From assembly GCA_033064195.1 (NCBI GenBank), contig JARBJD010000181.1, positions 62,001 through 126,000 of the forward strand: a stretch of 64,000 bases of DNA, read 5' to 3'. Within the stretch, counting starts at the first letter, position 1. Each line of letters opens with the position of its first letter. The position numbers and the translations under genes were made by a program. Below, in pieces: positions 23,217 to 34,274 of the stretch. Origin of the DNA: Blattamonas nauphoetae (Eukaryota; Preaxostyla; Oxymonadida). The notes beneath the pieces were generated by a model. The model saw nothing but the letters and a program-made list of their open reading frames with translations. It was not told where the DNA came from and did not search any database.

Positions 23217-26200
23217 TCATTGTGCTGGTTCGTGATGAGGAAGTTGACGTTGTTTCGATTCCAGTTGTTGTTTCAATGAATCCGCTGCCGAATTCGTGAT
23301 TTGCTTTGTCGCTGTCCCATTCTCAATCAGTTTCTCAAAGATCCTTTTGAACGAAGGCCTCTGCGAAGGGTCCACTTCCAAACACTCTTCCACAAGCTCT
23401 TTCAGTTCTGATCCAACTTTGTTCATGTTCGGCCTTGCCCCCAATCCAAGCTGACGCTGAGCATTGATCTCATCCAGCTCACCGAATGGAACGTCGCCTG
23501 TTTCAATCTCCCAGAGGACAAGGCCCAAGCTAAAAACCGCCGCTGCCTTCTCGTTGATTGGTGTCTTCACTTCTGTCCCGTTCTGATTCACAACTTCTGG
23601 TGCCATCCATCTTCGCGCAGAGTCGTCTTTCTGAACAGCAACTTCAGTCTTCTGCTGCGTCGGTTCGTTCAGCGATTGTTGAGAGTCTTCATGAAGTTTC
23701 AGAAAAACGTCATCTTGCGATGTGATCACAATGTTGTGCGGATTCAGCTTCACAAGCATTTCCTGATAACAGCCACATCGGCAAAGCTGTTCCAGTCCTC
23801 GCGCCACTCCGAACTGAACTTGGAAGCGGGCGATCCGTTTCTCTTCCGTGTTCGTCGAGTGAAGACGTGAATAGAGCGTGTTTCGCTTGTCGACAAACTT
23901 CACCTCGTTCTTCTCCCCACCTCCCATAGCTTCGCACATGTTACCAGGTGAGAATGTCTCTTCAGGTTCTGGCGCTTCTTTCTCGTTCTTCTCATCTTCT
24001 GTCGATGTTGGACACAAAGTCGACAAGTGTGTGTGCGTTGGGAAGTGATTCGAGTTTCTGTCGTCGATGTTGTGGAATGTCGGAAGTTCTTCCACTTTTA
24101 TCTCTACTCCATCCAATTCTTGAGTCGAGAGCAGTTGCTGTGTGTCTTCCTTTTTCATTCTTTGTTTTCGACGACGACAACACAGAATGACAACCAGAAG
24201 GAGCACAAAAAGAACTGCGATCGATCCAGCAACAGGAATCACAATCTTCATCGATTTCGTCGCCAGAGCCTTCCTCTCAAACACCGCACTCTGCTTCACG
24301 ACGAAGAACTCCGAAGTTCTCTGTCCATTTCCAAACACCAAACGGCCTCGCCATTCGAACGTCGCGTTGATGCTCTTCGTCAAGTTCGAATGTGTCAGCT
24401 CAAATTGCACGTTGGTTTCGGTCCACTTCGAGGGGAGAGTCTTCGACAGGTCGATCGTCGTCTTCGTTCCAGTTTCTTGTTTTGCTTCGTCGTCGAATTC
24501 TGAAACTTCAACTTCAAGTCCACAAGGAATCAGAAGAGCACCAGCGAGTGAGACTTGTAATTCGCCTGTCTTCTTCACAAACTCAATTCTCGACTCTTTG
24601 GGATTCAATGTTGGGACGAAGAAGGGAGCCAACTCGTTCACAACTGTCGAGCTCACTGAACAACCCTCTTTTGGCAGAATCCAACTTGGCGACCCAGGAA
24701 TCAGCCCGTCTCCTCCTCCCAACGTCGTCACTCTCACTTCTGCGTGTGAGCAGCGGACATTCCGACGAACTGAAGGGAATGATGTGTTCGATGCGGTGTT
24801 GTTCTCGAAACTCGATGCATCAATCGTCACACTCTCTCCAGACACACTCACTGCTCCAATTTGAAGTGACACAAACGAGGTCAGCTCAATTCTCGCTTTC
24901 GTATCTTCAATCTCAATCAGAGAAGTCTCCCAATCACAAACACCACTCTCCTCCGACTCACCCGAGTTGGATGGACTTGATGTCTCTCCAGCAAAGAAGC
25001 ACGATTTCACAAGCAAGTCCTTTCCGTCCTTCGCTGAGATGAACGGAACAGGTGTCTGGTTTGATGGACGGTAAACCGTCATGTCCACAAACGACGAAGA
25101 ATCGAATCCTGAAAGATCGAATGCCGTCGACAGGAAGGTGACTGACGAGAGAGTCAGGTTAGACACAAGCGAGCTTCCTCCTGTCAGTCGCATCAGAGAT
25201 GGTTGGATGGACGATGATGTTGTGACTGCAATTGAAATAAGTTCCGTTTCTCCATTTTCATTCAAAATCAACGATTCAGACGTTGTCATAGTCGACGATG
25301 AGACGTCCAGTGTGATGAACGAGAGATGGAGAGTGTCAGGATCGTCAAACTGATTGTTCACAAACCGTCCTCCCTCTTTCATTTGAACGATTCCTTTCTT
25401 CTTGTGACCCCCAATCCAAAGCAAGTCTCCATCCAGTTTCATCACTGAGCTGATTTCTCCTTCTCCATTGATTTCCACTGTCCGAACTTTCGTCAATCCA
25501 ACTGACTTGTCAATCGTCAGACACGGAAGCTGTGAGCTTCCACAAAGCTGGTGGTCTTCACTCACTTCGTTCTTTCGAACAACGATCATTGTCGGATCCC
25601 GAGGATAGAATTCGTAGAGGAGGGAGTGATGGTTCGACGGGTCTGTCGAGAATGGAGGATCGTTGGGGTTTGTTGGGATGAAGAGAAGGACGCTCGGGCG
25701 AGGCGAGGAGGGACTCAGAGTGCCCTCCCAGTTTGACAATCGCACCGTGTTTGGGTTCTTTCCATTCAGCAGAATCCACGTCGGTGTGCCGCCTGAGTGG
25801 CAACTGGAGAATGTTGAACTTCTCACACACACTTCTCCATCCGAACTCGCCTCCAAAACACATCCCAACCCATCCACTCGACTGATCGATGTGAAGTTGC
25901 AGTTGGTCATCGTGATCGACCCAGAAGAGGTGATCAGAGGCGTCGATTGGAGCACGATTGATTTCGAGTGTGTGGAGGAAAAGAGAAGGTCACCTGTTGC
26001 GAGAGTGATCAGAGAGAAGGAGATGGGGTTTGGTGAGGATCCTGTGATGGTGCATGAAGTGAACGAGAGCGTGCCAGAGAGTGACGAGAACAGAGACTGG
26101 TGAGTTGATTCGGATGGGACGATGATGGCGAGAGACGAGAAGGAGAGAGTCGATTGAGTGGCGTCTTTCGGAGAATTGATGAAGCAACCACCCAACGAGA

Positions 26201-29200
26201 AGGACAGTGTTGACGATTCATCGTTCCCTTCAATGCACAGATCACACTGCGGTTCGATTGGAGTCGTTGCAGTGATCCTCTCCATCACTTTCATCGTGTC
26301 AACCGATGCTTCCTTCATTCGGCGCAGTCCCAGTTCGAGCGAGTTGCAGAACAGGAAGAAGTGCCCACACTTCTCAAATCCCTTTCCATCGTCGTCGATC
26401 TCAACTGGCCCTTCCAGAGCCACCAGATAAGGAAGCAGAGAGATGTTGAGGCCTGTTGCTGTGTCCTCTCCCCAAAGCGACGATCCCTTCTCGCGAGAGA
26501 AGCTGTTGTCCCATTTCGTTGATGTCATCGTCTTGTCCAGATTGTTCCCAACAACAAACACGTCGATCTCGATTTCTGTGTTGGAGTTGGACGAAGGAGA
26601 GTCAAAGATGAGGTCTGTCATCAGATAATCGAAGCTGTCGGAATGAACAGTGGTTGTGTTCACAAGTTCGAGGAAGATCGCGTTCGCTTGGCCTGAACAC
26701 GTGCAGGACGTGAATGTGTTGTTGTGGAGAAGGAAGGATGTGGATTCTGTGAGGACTGTCAAGATCACACCCGCTTTCTCGTTCGATGAGTTGATTGAGT
26801 TGAAAAAAGTCGTGTTCATGTGGAGACTCGAACCTGAAAGAATCTGGATCAGAGTGGACGGGATGGGTTGATGCCCTTCTTGGCTGAGGGAGCAATTCCA
26901 CATTTCAAGCGAGCCTGATTGGCATTGCAGAAGACATGAATGTTTGAAATTCGAAGGAATCACGATCGACAACGATGAGATCGTCGCACTGGAGGGGATC
27001 GTGAACAGAGCAGTGTTTGTTTCGGAGAGCGCTGTCTCCTTGATTGTCATCTCGTTGTTGCTTCCAATCACAGTTAGTCTTTCGGAGAGTGATAGTTCGC
27101 CAGAATGTTCCAGATTTGTGTTGAATGTGATTTGTGTGTCTGGCGTTGATCCAATTCGGCTGTTGAGGAAGGAGAGCGATGAACAAGGATACTCCGAGAA
27201 GCCACAGACCGACACATCGCATGAATCGGACGAGACGAATGTGCTGATGGGGAGAGGAAGGAAGTAGAGCGAGAGAGGAACTGGAATCGGGTAATTTCCT
27301 TCTTTCCCAACAAAACCTCGAGACGGCGTCGACTTCTGCCAATCGAATTGGAGACATCCTTCCACGATTTTCGTCGAGAGCGTTGGATGTGAAATGAAGA
27401 CATGATCGGCTGTTGAATCGGGCGACGAGCACAAACTGAAAGGATTACCCGAATTGGATATTGTGAATGTGCTCCCCTCCACAAGAGACACATCCACAAC
27501 TCCACTTCGACTTGACTCAGTCGAGTTGCACGAGGTGAACGTTGTGCTTGAGAACGTCACTGATTTGCTGACTCCAACTTCCGCGAATAGAATGGAGGGA
27601 GTTCTGTTCGATGAGAACCCAGTGAATGAACAAGATGTGACAGAGAGCGACCCAGATGCTGAAACGGTGATCAGAGATGACGAGAATGATGGAACTGATG
27701 TGGTGAAGGCGATGAGAGAAAAGGAGAGCGAATCACATGGAACTGAAAACTGCCCATCTTCGTAAATCTTCATTTCTCGTGTCTGCGTCTGTCCAGCAAT
27801 CATCAGTGACACTTCATTCGGGATGATTGTTTCATTCAGTGAAACTGTGTCGTGGACATTGATTTTCAGAGTGTCAGCAGCATTCGCTCGACGAATCCCC
27901 TTTCCGATCGTCGAACAAGCAACTCCAAAATGACCGCAGTGGGCGATGTCCTTCCCATTCGTCCCATCCACATCAATCTCGTTTCCAGGTTCGACAAGAT
28001 ACACCAGAAGCGACGATTCCACTGATGTCGTTGAATCAAGTCCCCAGAACATGTCTTCGTCTGTTTCTGGATCGATTGGTGGGAAGCGAGAGGGAACGAT
28101 TTGTGTCGCAAACGAAGAACCAGAAATGAAGACGAGCGCACCAGACGGAACAGAGTTCGATGACTCCTCTGTGAACGAAATCCCCTTCAGATTGAAATCC
28201 CAATTCGTCTGTTGGGTTGTGGAGGAGAGAACGAGTGAGAGGAGAGGAGCACCAGTCGATGTGCACGATTCCATTCGTGTTGTTGAGAAGCAGAGTGTTT
28301 CTGTGTCGGTCAGTTCAAGTTTGAACAGTCCTGCCGATTGCGATGTCTTCAGTTTTGTGAAATTCACTGAATCCACACGGAGGGTGCCTGCAAAGTCGAA
28401 GAGGACTGAGGTGAGTGTGGTGTCTGATTCTGGTGAGCCAAATGAACACCCCTCGACCGAGAGCGAGCCAGTGGTCACTTTCACAAACGGAAGACTTCTT
28501 GCTCCACTTTCGAATGTGAAAGAAAGAGTGTGAAGAGTGAGTTGACGAGATGATGAAATGGAGATGGCTCCAGATGGGGAGACACTGATTGTTTGGGGTG
28601 TTTTTGATTGAATGGTTTGCGATTCAAAGGCTGCGGTGAGTGTTGTTTGTATGGTGTCGTCTCTGTTCAGAATGATAGTCGTGCCTGATGCCTTCAGAGA
28701 GGCAAAGCCTGTCTTCAGTGTCCGACAGGGAAGCTGAACGATTCCACAGTTTCGATGGTCTTCTCCATTCTCATCCACTGACAGCGTTGTCTCGGATTCT
28801 GTGTGAGGAAACCAGAAATATAACAGACTCTCCGCTCCCTCGTTTCCGACTTCACCCGCATACCTCTTCTTCTCTTCAATTGTCATCAGACGGGCTGGGA
28901 GAGGTTCGAATGTTGTTTTGATCAAACTGAACGGCGATGTCTTCGATGTTGTCTCGAGATCGGCTGAGTGAACAAAGATTAGAGAGCCAGTCGCGTTCGA
29001 TGAGACAGACTTGAAGAGCGAGCCACTGTCGGATGAGAAAGACGAGCCAAGTCTGAGAACGATGGCTGTGCCGAGTGAAGGATGTGTGAACTTCAGATTC
29101 TTGAACTCTGTTCCTGACAGACTGAGCGAGCATCCATTCGCCACATCGAGAAGTGTTGTCATGAATGTGTTCATTTCTGTCACAATGTCTGTTCCGATGC

Positions 29201-32200
29201 TGCAAGTCGTGAGAGAGAGCGAGCCTGTGCTGACCGTGACAAGTGTGGAGACTGTGCTTGTCGGTGAAAGAGCGAAGACGAGTGAGGTGAGTGACAACGA
29301 TTGTCCAGCTCCATTCAACACGATCGAGCCTCCAAGTGACTGAGAGATCGTCTGCTTGCCTGATGTCGATGTGAAACTCGCTGTTGATGTCACTTCGAAA
29401 GGTGTTGACAAAGACGTCGTATTCGACACGAAAATCGAGGTGCTGAGTGAATGTGCGAGTGCCGAGGCGAGAGCAGATGACAGGGACGAGCAGCGGAGTC
29501 GATCTGTCCCACAATTCGGATGTTCGCTCTCTTCATTGTTTGTTGTCTGACCAGCCACGACTGTTCCTGTGGGAGGGAGGAGATAGAACAGCAGCGAGGA
29601 CTCGAAGAATGGGTGGACAGAGGTGAGAGAGCTGTCGCAACCAACAAAGTCCAGAAGACGCTGAGATTGAGTGAACGATCCTGCCCAAAGTGAAGGAGTC
29701 ACGACTGTGCCGAGAGAGGACGACGTCACACGAACAAGCGTGGCGGTTTGGAGGGCGACATTGATGCCAGTGAATGTGTTCGAGAGGAATGTCAGTTCTT
29801 GTTCTGTCACAACAGCAATCAGAGGCGTCGTGGAAACTGAGAAACTGTTGAATGTCGTTGTTGAGATTGAGAGTGATGCTTCCGTCGATGAGAATGAAAT
29901 GAGAGGAGCGTTCAGAATCGGCCGATCGTTCGATCCTTTCATCCGATCAAAACAACACCCAACAAGTGTCACCGGCCCTTTCGTCGATTTGATCAGACAA
30001 TATTCATGTGGCAAGTCAACTTGACACAAAATCCCGACATCATTCAGTTCAAGCGAGTCTGCATCGTCCCGAAGCTCAAACAGTCCAGCCGTTGCTATCG
30101 CACAGATGTCCAGGTTCTTCACGGTTAATGACGCTGTGTTCGTGATCGTGAACAGACAAGCTCCAATTGCGAGTGACTCATCGATCTTCAATTGCGAACG
30201 CAGAAGTTTGGCTGTGTTCTTATTCGACGTCGTTGTCCCTGTCAGTGTGACGATCTGGTTCGTCACAACAATCTCTTTCTCTGTGTACGTCATGTTCCAC
30301 ACAAATTGAATGTTTTGGGGAATGGGCTTCCCATTCTGATATGTTTGATTGAGGAATTTAATCCCAAACGCCAGTGTTTCACAGAACGACGACGTCCATT
30401 TGCAGTTTTCGTCGTCGTTTCCGCTTTTGCCTGTCGTCAACTCAACCTCCGATCCATTCACAGACACTTTCGGCTGAACCATCAGCTGCGTCTGAACCAT
30501 CTCCATCTCTCCCGGCGTGCCTGTTCTCCCTTCAATCACAATTCGGAAGTCTTCTGAATACGATCCTCCCCCAAAATTCTGAAGCGATTCGGTCGTCTTC
30601 CCATCAAACAGATCCTTCTCGATGAACATATCTGACCCTTCCAGCGCCTTATTTCCCTCAAATCTCGCATCGTCTGACACTGTCGTGCTGCATCTGATCG
30701 GGTTGGCTGCACTCGACGTCCCTTTCACAAAAATCACTCCACCAAGTCCGTGCGCGTTGTCTGGTCCTCCTGCCTCTCCAACCGCCGAGCAGTTCGAGAA
30801 CGTCACTGGATATGCCGATGACTTGTCGTGGACGAGAGTGACTGTGTTGGAGCCGGACAGAGCGACGAAGAACACTCCGCCATGCTTCGCTGAGCAGGAC
30901 GTGAATGTCGACTTTGTCGCCACAATTGAGGCGCCTGATGAGTGAAGCACGCTCCCGTTCGAATTTGAGGTGAAATCTGAGAACTTGGACGAATCAAACT
31001 TGACTTCTGACCCAGTCGAGTGAATGAATGCACATCCAGACAACTTCACTCCTCGCGAGAAGGACGTTGAAGAGAAAAGGAGACTTCCTTGTTCCGCTCT
31101 GAAGAACGGAGAGGTGTGGGTCAGGTCAATGATGTCGTACGTGACAATATATGACGTGAATGACGATGTTGCCGTGGTGAGGACGACAAGCGGAACTGAG
31201 AGAGCGATGTTGACTGTTGTTGGAGTTTGAAACAGTTTTAACGACGCCTTCTCGCCGACCGTGAAGAATGGTGATTGATTCTGGTCTTTCGTTTTCAGCG
31301 TGCAGAATCGAAGTGCTACTTTTTTCTTCGAAAATTCGAGCGGCTCGAGAGTGAGCGGATTTTTGGTGAAAATGTTCGCTGTCACTTCCGTCGACGATTC
31401 TGGGAGATTGTGAACATACAAATTCAGAGTGCCAAACTCGACCAACGGAGACGCCCTTTCGAAGCGAGTCGAGATCGGATGATTCATTCCGAAGTCATTG
31501 AATCCTCGTGAGGGATAGATCAGTGTCACAGCATTTCCATTTTGAACGACGTGGTTTGGAGATGAAATTGAACGAGACGAGCCAATGCTGATTTTCGCGG
31601 TTGAATATCCAGAGATGAAGAGATCGTTGGCGATCTGAGTGATGGAAGGATCATTTCCTGTGTTAGCGCTATTCTTCGAGAAATACACTCCAATCGACAG
31701 ACTTGCAGATGTGTTGGTTGTGCTCAGATCAAAACAGCCAGCTCGACCGACCGACGAACAAGCACCACAATCCGACGCTGTGATGGACAGAGTGGATGTT
31801 GTTGACGAATCAACGCAGCTTGCTCCTCTCCCGACTGTCCGAGCTATTCGAGAGAACCACACGTGAACCATCGAAACGGTGGCTGATCCTGTGATTGAGA
31901 TGAGAGGACAGTCGGCGAGAGACACTTCGTCAAAGTGACACTGACAAACGTTAATCTTTCCTGCTCCAAACACGAAGAGTGACTTGGTTTGCTCTGACAG
32001 TCGATCCGCTTTGACATCTGTGAGGTAGAGAGTTGATGGAGACATCATCGTGATTGATGTGACCGCTTTCGACGAAGGGAGAAGAGTGAGAGCACGGAAG
32101 GTTGTGTTTGTGTTTTCTGAGAGAGAGATCCCTTCAGACATGATCGTGGTGAAAGTGGATGTGTCGCGCGCCCATCCCAATCCAACAATTTCGAAGGACA

Positions 32201-34274
32201 CTGGAATGTTGTTGTGACTGAAACTGAACTCTCCACTTTGAACAAAAAGCGACTGGAATTTAGTCTTTGATGCAGATGTGGAGATCTTGACGAGTGCAGC
32301 TGCGATTGTCGCACAAGGACTGGACACTGAGCAATCCCCTGTTCCTCCTTCAGCAACCTCCCACACACCAGCAGCTTTTGGGAGAGAATCCGAAGGTGTT
32401 GGGAGATAATCGTCTTCATTCGTGAGATTTCCATTTGCCACAGTGCCAATGTAATATCCGAGCTTGGGAGCTTCCGAAGACGAAGTGCATCCAACCATGG
32501 CCCCAACTCTTGTGAGAGGCCCCAACTGCGAGTCTAAGAGATTGATATCATTTCCTCGATAGTGTGCGAGCTGGGAGCTGGACGGGTAGCACATGAACGC
32601 TTTGTTTCCCTCGAAATGCGTGTCCTCGAATCTGAAAAAAGCGCCGTAGTCAAAGAACATCGCTCCTCCTCGATTGTCTGCTGTGTTTCCTCGGAATATG
32701 CATCGTTGTGCGTGCGTTTGTGTTCCGTATGACGTGAAGCATCCGCCAGCACCTTTGGCTGAATTAGATTCGAACAAAGAGTCGAAGCAGGAGAGGATGG
32801 GGTTTCCTGCACTTTGAGCGAGAACTCCCCCGTTTCCCTCAGTTGACTGGCCAATGACCCGACAGCCGGAGAAAGTGTGGAAGTCACAACCAACAGTCGT
32901 GAAGGCAAGTCTTGAACCTGTTCTTGTTGCAGAGGGGTGATGGGTGAAGTTGGATGAGACATATAAAACATTGACAGACTGACGGACGATGATTTGTGTG
33001 TCTGAGATGCTATTCCCATCTCTTGAGAACAGGACGCTCGATCTGTCGAAAGTGAGCGTGGGAAACGCATCAACATCTCCGCCAAAGTCAAGAAGAGCCA
33101 TGCTCTTGTCGTTTCTGCGGATGAAGTCGAATGTGGTCGAGTTGAACGTCAGTCTTCCCGAGTAGTTCGAGAAAAGAATGACTGTGAACGCGAGAGACAG
33201 TTTGTCTCCTGTGAATGTGCAATTGTTGAACAGATGCGTCGAAATTGTCGGCTTCTTCGCGATTTGTGTTGGGTCTGTTGTGATGTTGTACGTTTCTGAT
33301 TCCGATGTGAATGTCGTTCCCTCGGTAACTTCTGAGTTCACACAGTTCAATAATGTCGTGTTCAACGCGAGGAAATCTCTGGAACTCCCAAGAACAGACG
33401 CTACTGTTCCAAAAAGGCTGTTTTCAACGAGCCAAAGTCGATTTCCAATCAACAGTTCGCTTTCAATTGTCGTTTGGGCTTCCTGTGGAAGAATGGCTGA
33501 TGAAATGTTGTGAAATTCACAAGACGACACTTCAGTGTGCGATGAACAGAGTTGAGTGAACAATCGATTCGAGAAGGCGAGTCCAGATTGTGTGGTCTTC
33601 TTTTGATTCGAGAAAGCACACGAAATGATATGGACTGTTGATGACATTGAGTATGATGGTGTGAGATCGAGCGTTGACATGGCAGGGAGAAGATTGTTGG
33701 TGTTCTTTATGTTGCATTCAATCACTGTCAAAGTACTGTCTTTATTCTTTCGGCCTTGCGATTCGGTCGATATCAGAAACGGAGGGATCTTTGAAGAACT
33801 GACGAACTTGCATTTTTGGAGTGTTAGCGAAGAATCTTTCAGGATCCCACAAATCGAACTTGACTCGGTTTCTGGGTGAGTTCGAGAATGACGAGGTGAC
33901 AGCAATTCATGAGATGCAGCATCGGGATCGAGATTGAGGACGACATCAGAAATCATCATGGTCGAATTCTGCAAAATGAAAAGACAAGGTGATTCTGTCC
34001 ATTTCCTCTCGTTCGGTTCTTCTTTGTGGATGATGATTGATCCTGGTCTGCCGGAAATGGTCGTTTCATCATCACAAATTAACATCCCAGAAGTGTGATA
34101 AGTCATCGCTGAGAGCTCGACGATTGTGTCTCGTTCCATGTGACAATTCTGAGCAGATTTTTGAGGGAGAAAGACTCCATGGAGAGGGATTGATGACTCG
34201 TGAGGAAGGAATGTGCGGGAATTTGTGCAAAACGAAAGCGAGAAAATAGCTGGGAGGAGTTGAGAGATTCCCAT
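23217..34274 (-). CDS. Giant modular beta-helix receptor with degenerate kinase-like tail
   Basis: One uninterrupted minus-strand frame of 3685 aa from ATG 34274 (MGISQLLPAIFSLSFC, signal peptide); the frame is also open upstream but without ATG. The ectodomain has about eight modules of roughly 300-450 residues, each introduced by a Cys motif of the form CG...PC.T ('EDHRNCGIVQLPCRTLKTG', 'DHQLCGSSQLPCLTIDKS') and filled with beta-helix rungs such as 'GAGGCFTSYG' and 'NRGGAMFFDYG'. A membrane helix lies near residue 3340 ('IVIPVAGSIAVLFVLLLVV') followed by CCRRRKQ. The tail ends in a kinase-like domain (about residues 3480-3660: 'LVKLNPHNIVI', 'RWMAPEVV', 'LVLWEIETGDVPFGE', 'DPSQRPSF'). The glycine loop, VAIK lysine, HRD aspartate and DFG are not recognisable, suggesting a pseudokinase. 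No introns are needed. Confidence 0.88.
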   Translation of the reverse strand: MGISQLLPAIFSLSFCTNSRTFLPHESSIPLHGVFLPQKSAQNCHMERDTIVELSAMTYHTSGMLICDDETTISGRPGSIIIHKEEPNERKWTESPCLFILQNSTMMISDVVLNLDPDAASHELLSPRHSRTHPETESSSICGILKDSSLTLQKCKFVSSSKIPPFLISTESQGRKNKDSTLTVIECNIKNTNNLLPAMSTLDLTPSYSMSSTVHIISCAFSNQKKTTQSGLAFSNRLFTQLCSSHTEVSSCEFHNISSAILPQEAQTTIESELLIGNRLWLVENSLFGTVASVLGSSRDFLALNTTLLNCVNSEVTEGTTFTSESETYNITTDPTQIAKKPTISTHLFNNCTFTGDKLSLAFTVILFSNYSGRLTFNSTTFDFIRRNDKSMALLDFGGDVDAFPTLTFDRSSVLFSRDGNSISDTQIIVRQSVNVLYVSSNFTHHPSATRTGSRLAFTTVGCDFHTFSGCRVIGQSTEGNGGVLAQSAGNPILSCFDSLFESNSAKGAGGCFTSYGTQTHAQRCIFRGNTADNRGGAMFFDYGAFFRFEDTHFEGNKAFMCYPSSSQLAHYRGNDINLLDSQLGPLTRVGAMVGCTSSSEAPKLGYYIGTVANGNLTNEDDYLPTPSDSLPKAAGVWEVAEGGTGDCSVSSPCATIAAALVKISTSASKTKFQSLFVQSGEFSFSHNNIPVSFEIVGLGWARDTSTFTTIMSEGISLSENTNTTFRALTLLPSSKAVTSITMMSPSTLYLTDVKADRLSEQTKSLFVFGAGKINVCQCHFDEVSLADCPLISITGSATVSMVHVWFSRIARTVGRGASCVDSSTTSTLSITASDCGACSSVGRAGCFDLSTTNTSASLSIGVYFSKNSANTGNDPSITQIANDLFISGYSTAKISIGSSRSISSPNHVVQNGNAVTLIYPSRGFNDFGMNHPISTRFERASPLVEFGTLNLYVHNLPESSTEVTANIFTKNPLTLEPLEFSKKKVALRFCTLKTKDQNQSPFFTVGEKASLKLFQTPTTVNIALSVPLVVLTTATSSFTSYIVTYDIIDLTHTSPFFRAEQGSLLFSSTSFSRGVKLSGCAFIHSTGSEVKFDSSKFSDFTSNSNGSVLHSSGASIVATKSTFTSCSAKHGGVFFVALSGSNTVTLVHDKSSAYPVTFSNCSAVGEAGGPDNAHGLGGVIFVKGTSSAANPIRCSTTVSDDARFEGNKALEGSDMFIEKDLFDGKTTESLQNFGGGSYSEDFRIVIEGRTGTPGEMEMVQTQLMVQPKVSVNGSEVELTTGKSGNDDENCKWTSSFCETLAFGIKFLNQTYQNGKPIPQNIQFVWNMTYTEKEIVVTNQIVTLTGTTTSNKNTAKLLRSQLKIDESLAIGACLFTITNTASLTVKNLDICAIATAGLFELRDDADSLELNDVGILCQVDLPHEYCLIKSTKGPVTLVGCCFDRMKGSNDRPILNAPLISFSSTEASLSISTTTFNSFSVSTTPLIAVVTEQELTFLSNTFTGINVALQTATLVRVTSSSLGTVVTPSLWAGSFTQSQRLLDFVGCDSSLTSVHPFFESSLLFYLLPPTGTVVAGQTTNNEESEHPNCGTDRLRCSSLSSALASALAHSLSTSIFVSNTTSLSTPFEVTSTASFTSTSGKQTISQSLGGSIVLNGAGQSLSLTSLVFALSPTSTVSTLVTVSTGSLSLTTCSIGTDIVTEMNTFMTTLLDVANGCSLSLSGTEFKNLKFTHPSLGTAIVLRLGSSFSSDSGSLFKSVSSNATGSLIFVHSADLETTSKTSPFSLIKTTFEPLPARLMTIEEKKRYAGEVGNEGAESLLYFWFPHTESETTLSVDENGEDHRNCGIVQLPCRTLKTGFASLKASGTTIILNRDDTIQTTLTAAFESQTIQSKTPQTISVSPSGAISISSSRQLTLHTLSFTFESGARSLPFVKVTTGSLSVEGCSFGSPESDTTLTSVLFDFAGTLRVDSVNFTKLKTSQSAGLFKLELTDTETLCFSTTRMESCTSTGAPLLSLVLSSTTQQTNWDFNLKGISFTEESSNSVPSGALVFISGSSFATQIVPSRFPPIDPETDEDMFWGLDSTTSVESSLLVYLVEPGNEIDVDGTNGKDIAHCGHFGVACSTIGKGIRRANAADTLKINVHDTVSLNETIIPNEVSLMIAGQTQTREMKIYEDGQFSVPCDSLSFSLIAFTTSVPSFSSSLITVSASGSLSVTSCSFTGFSSNRTPSILFAEVGVSKSVTFSSTTFTSCNSTESSRSGVVDVSLVEGSTFTISNSGNPFSLCSSPDSTADHVFISHPTLSTKIVEGCLQFDWQKSTPSRGFVGKEGNYPIPVPLSLYFLPLPISTFVSSDSCDVSVCGFSEYPCSSLSFLNSRIGSTPDTQITFNTNLEHSGELSLSERLTVIGSNNEMTIKETALSETNTALFTIPSSATISSLSIVIPSNFKHSCLLQCQSGSLEMWNCSLSQEGHQPIPSTLIQILSGSSLHMNTTFFNSINSSNEKAGVILTVLTESTSFLLHNNTFTSCTCSGQANAIFLELVNTTTVHSDSFDYLMTDLIFDSPSSNSNTEIEIDVFVVGNNLDKTMTSTKWDNSFSREKGSSLWGEDTATGLNISLLPYLVALEGPVEIDDDGKGFEKCGHFFLFCNSLELGLRRMKEASVDTMKVMERITATTPIEPQCDLCIEGNDESSTLSFSLGGCFINSPKDATQSTLSFSSLAIIVPSESTHQSLFSSLSGTLSFTSCTITGSSPNPISFSLITLATGDLLFSSTHSKSIVLQSTPLITSSGSITMTNCNFTSISRVDGLGCVLEASSDGEVCVRSSTFSSCHSGGTPTWILLNGKNPNTVRLSNWEGTLSPSSPRPSVLLFIPTNPNDPPFSTDPSNHHSLLYEFYPRDPTMIVVRKNEVSEDHQLCGSSQLPCLTIDKSVGLTKVRTVEINGEGEISSVMKLDGDLLWIGGHKKKGIVQMKEGGRFVNNQFDDPDTLHLSFITLDVSSSTMTTSESLILNENGETELISIAVTTSSSIQPSLMRLTGGSSLVSNLTLSSVTFLSTAFDLSGFDSSSFVDMTVYRPSNQTPVPFISAKDGKDLLVKSCFFAGETSSPSNSGESEESGVCDWETSLIEIEDTKARIELTSFVSLQIGAVSVSGESVTIDASSFENNTASNTSFPSVRRNVRCSHAEVRVTTLGGGDGLIPGSPSWILPKEGCSVSSTVVNELAPFFVPTLNPKESRIEFVKKTGELQVSLAGALLIPCGLEVEVSEFDDEAKQETGTKTTIDLSKTLPSKWTETNVQFELTHSNLTKSINATFEWRGRLVFGNGQRTSEFFVVKQSAVFERKALATKSMKIVIPVAGSIAVLFVLLLVVILCCRRRKQRMKKEDTQQLLSTQELDGVEIKVEELPTFHNIDDRNSNHFPTHTHLSTLCPTSTEDEKNEKEAPEPEETFSPGNMCEAMGGGEKNEVKFVDKRNTLYSRLHSTNTEEKRIARFQVQFGVARGLEQLCRCGCYQEMLVKLNPHNIVITSQDDVFLKLHEDSQQSLNEPTQQKTEVAVQKDDSARRWMAPEVVNQNGTEVKTPINEKAAAVFSLGLVLWEIETGDVPFGELDEINAQRQLGLGARPNMNKVGSELKELVEECLEVDPSQRPSFKRIFEKLIENGTATKQITNSAADSLKQQLESKQRQLPHHEPAQ

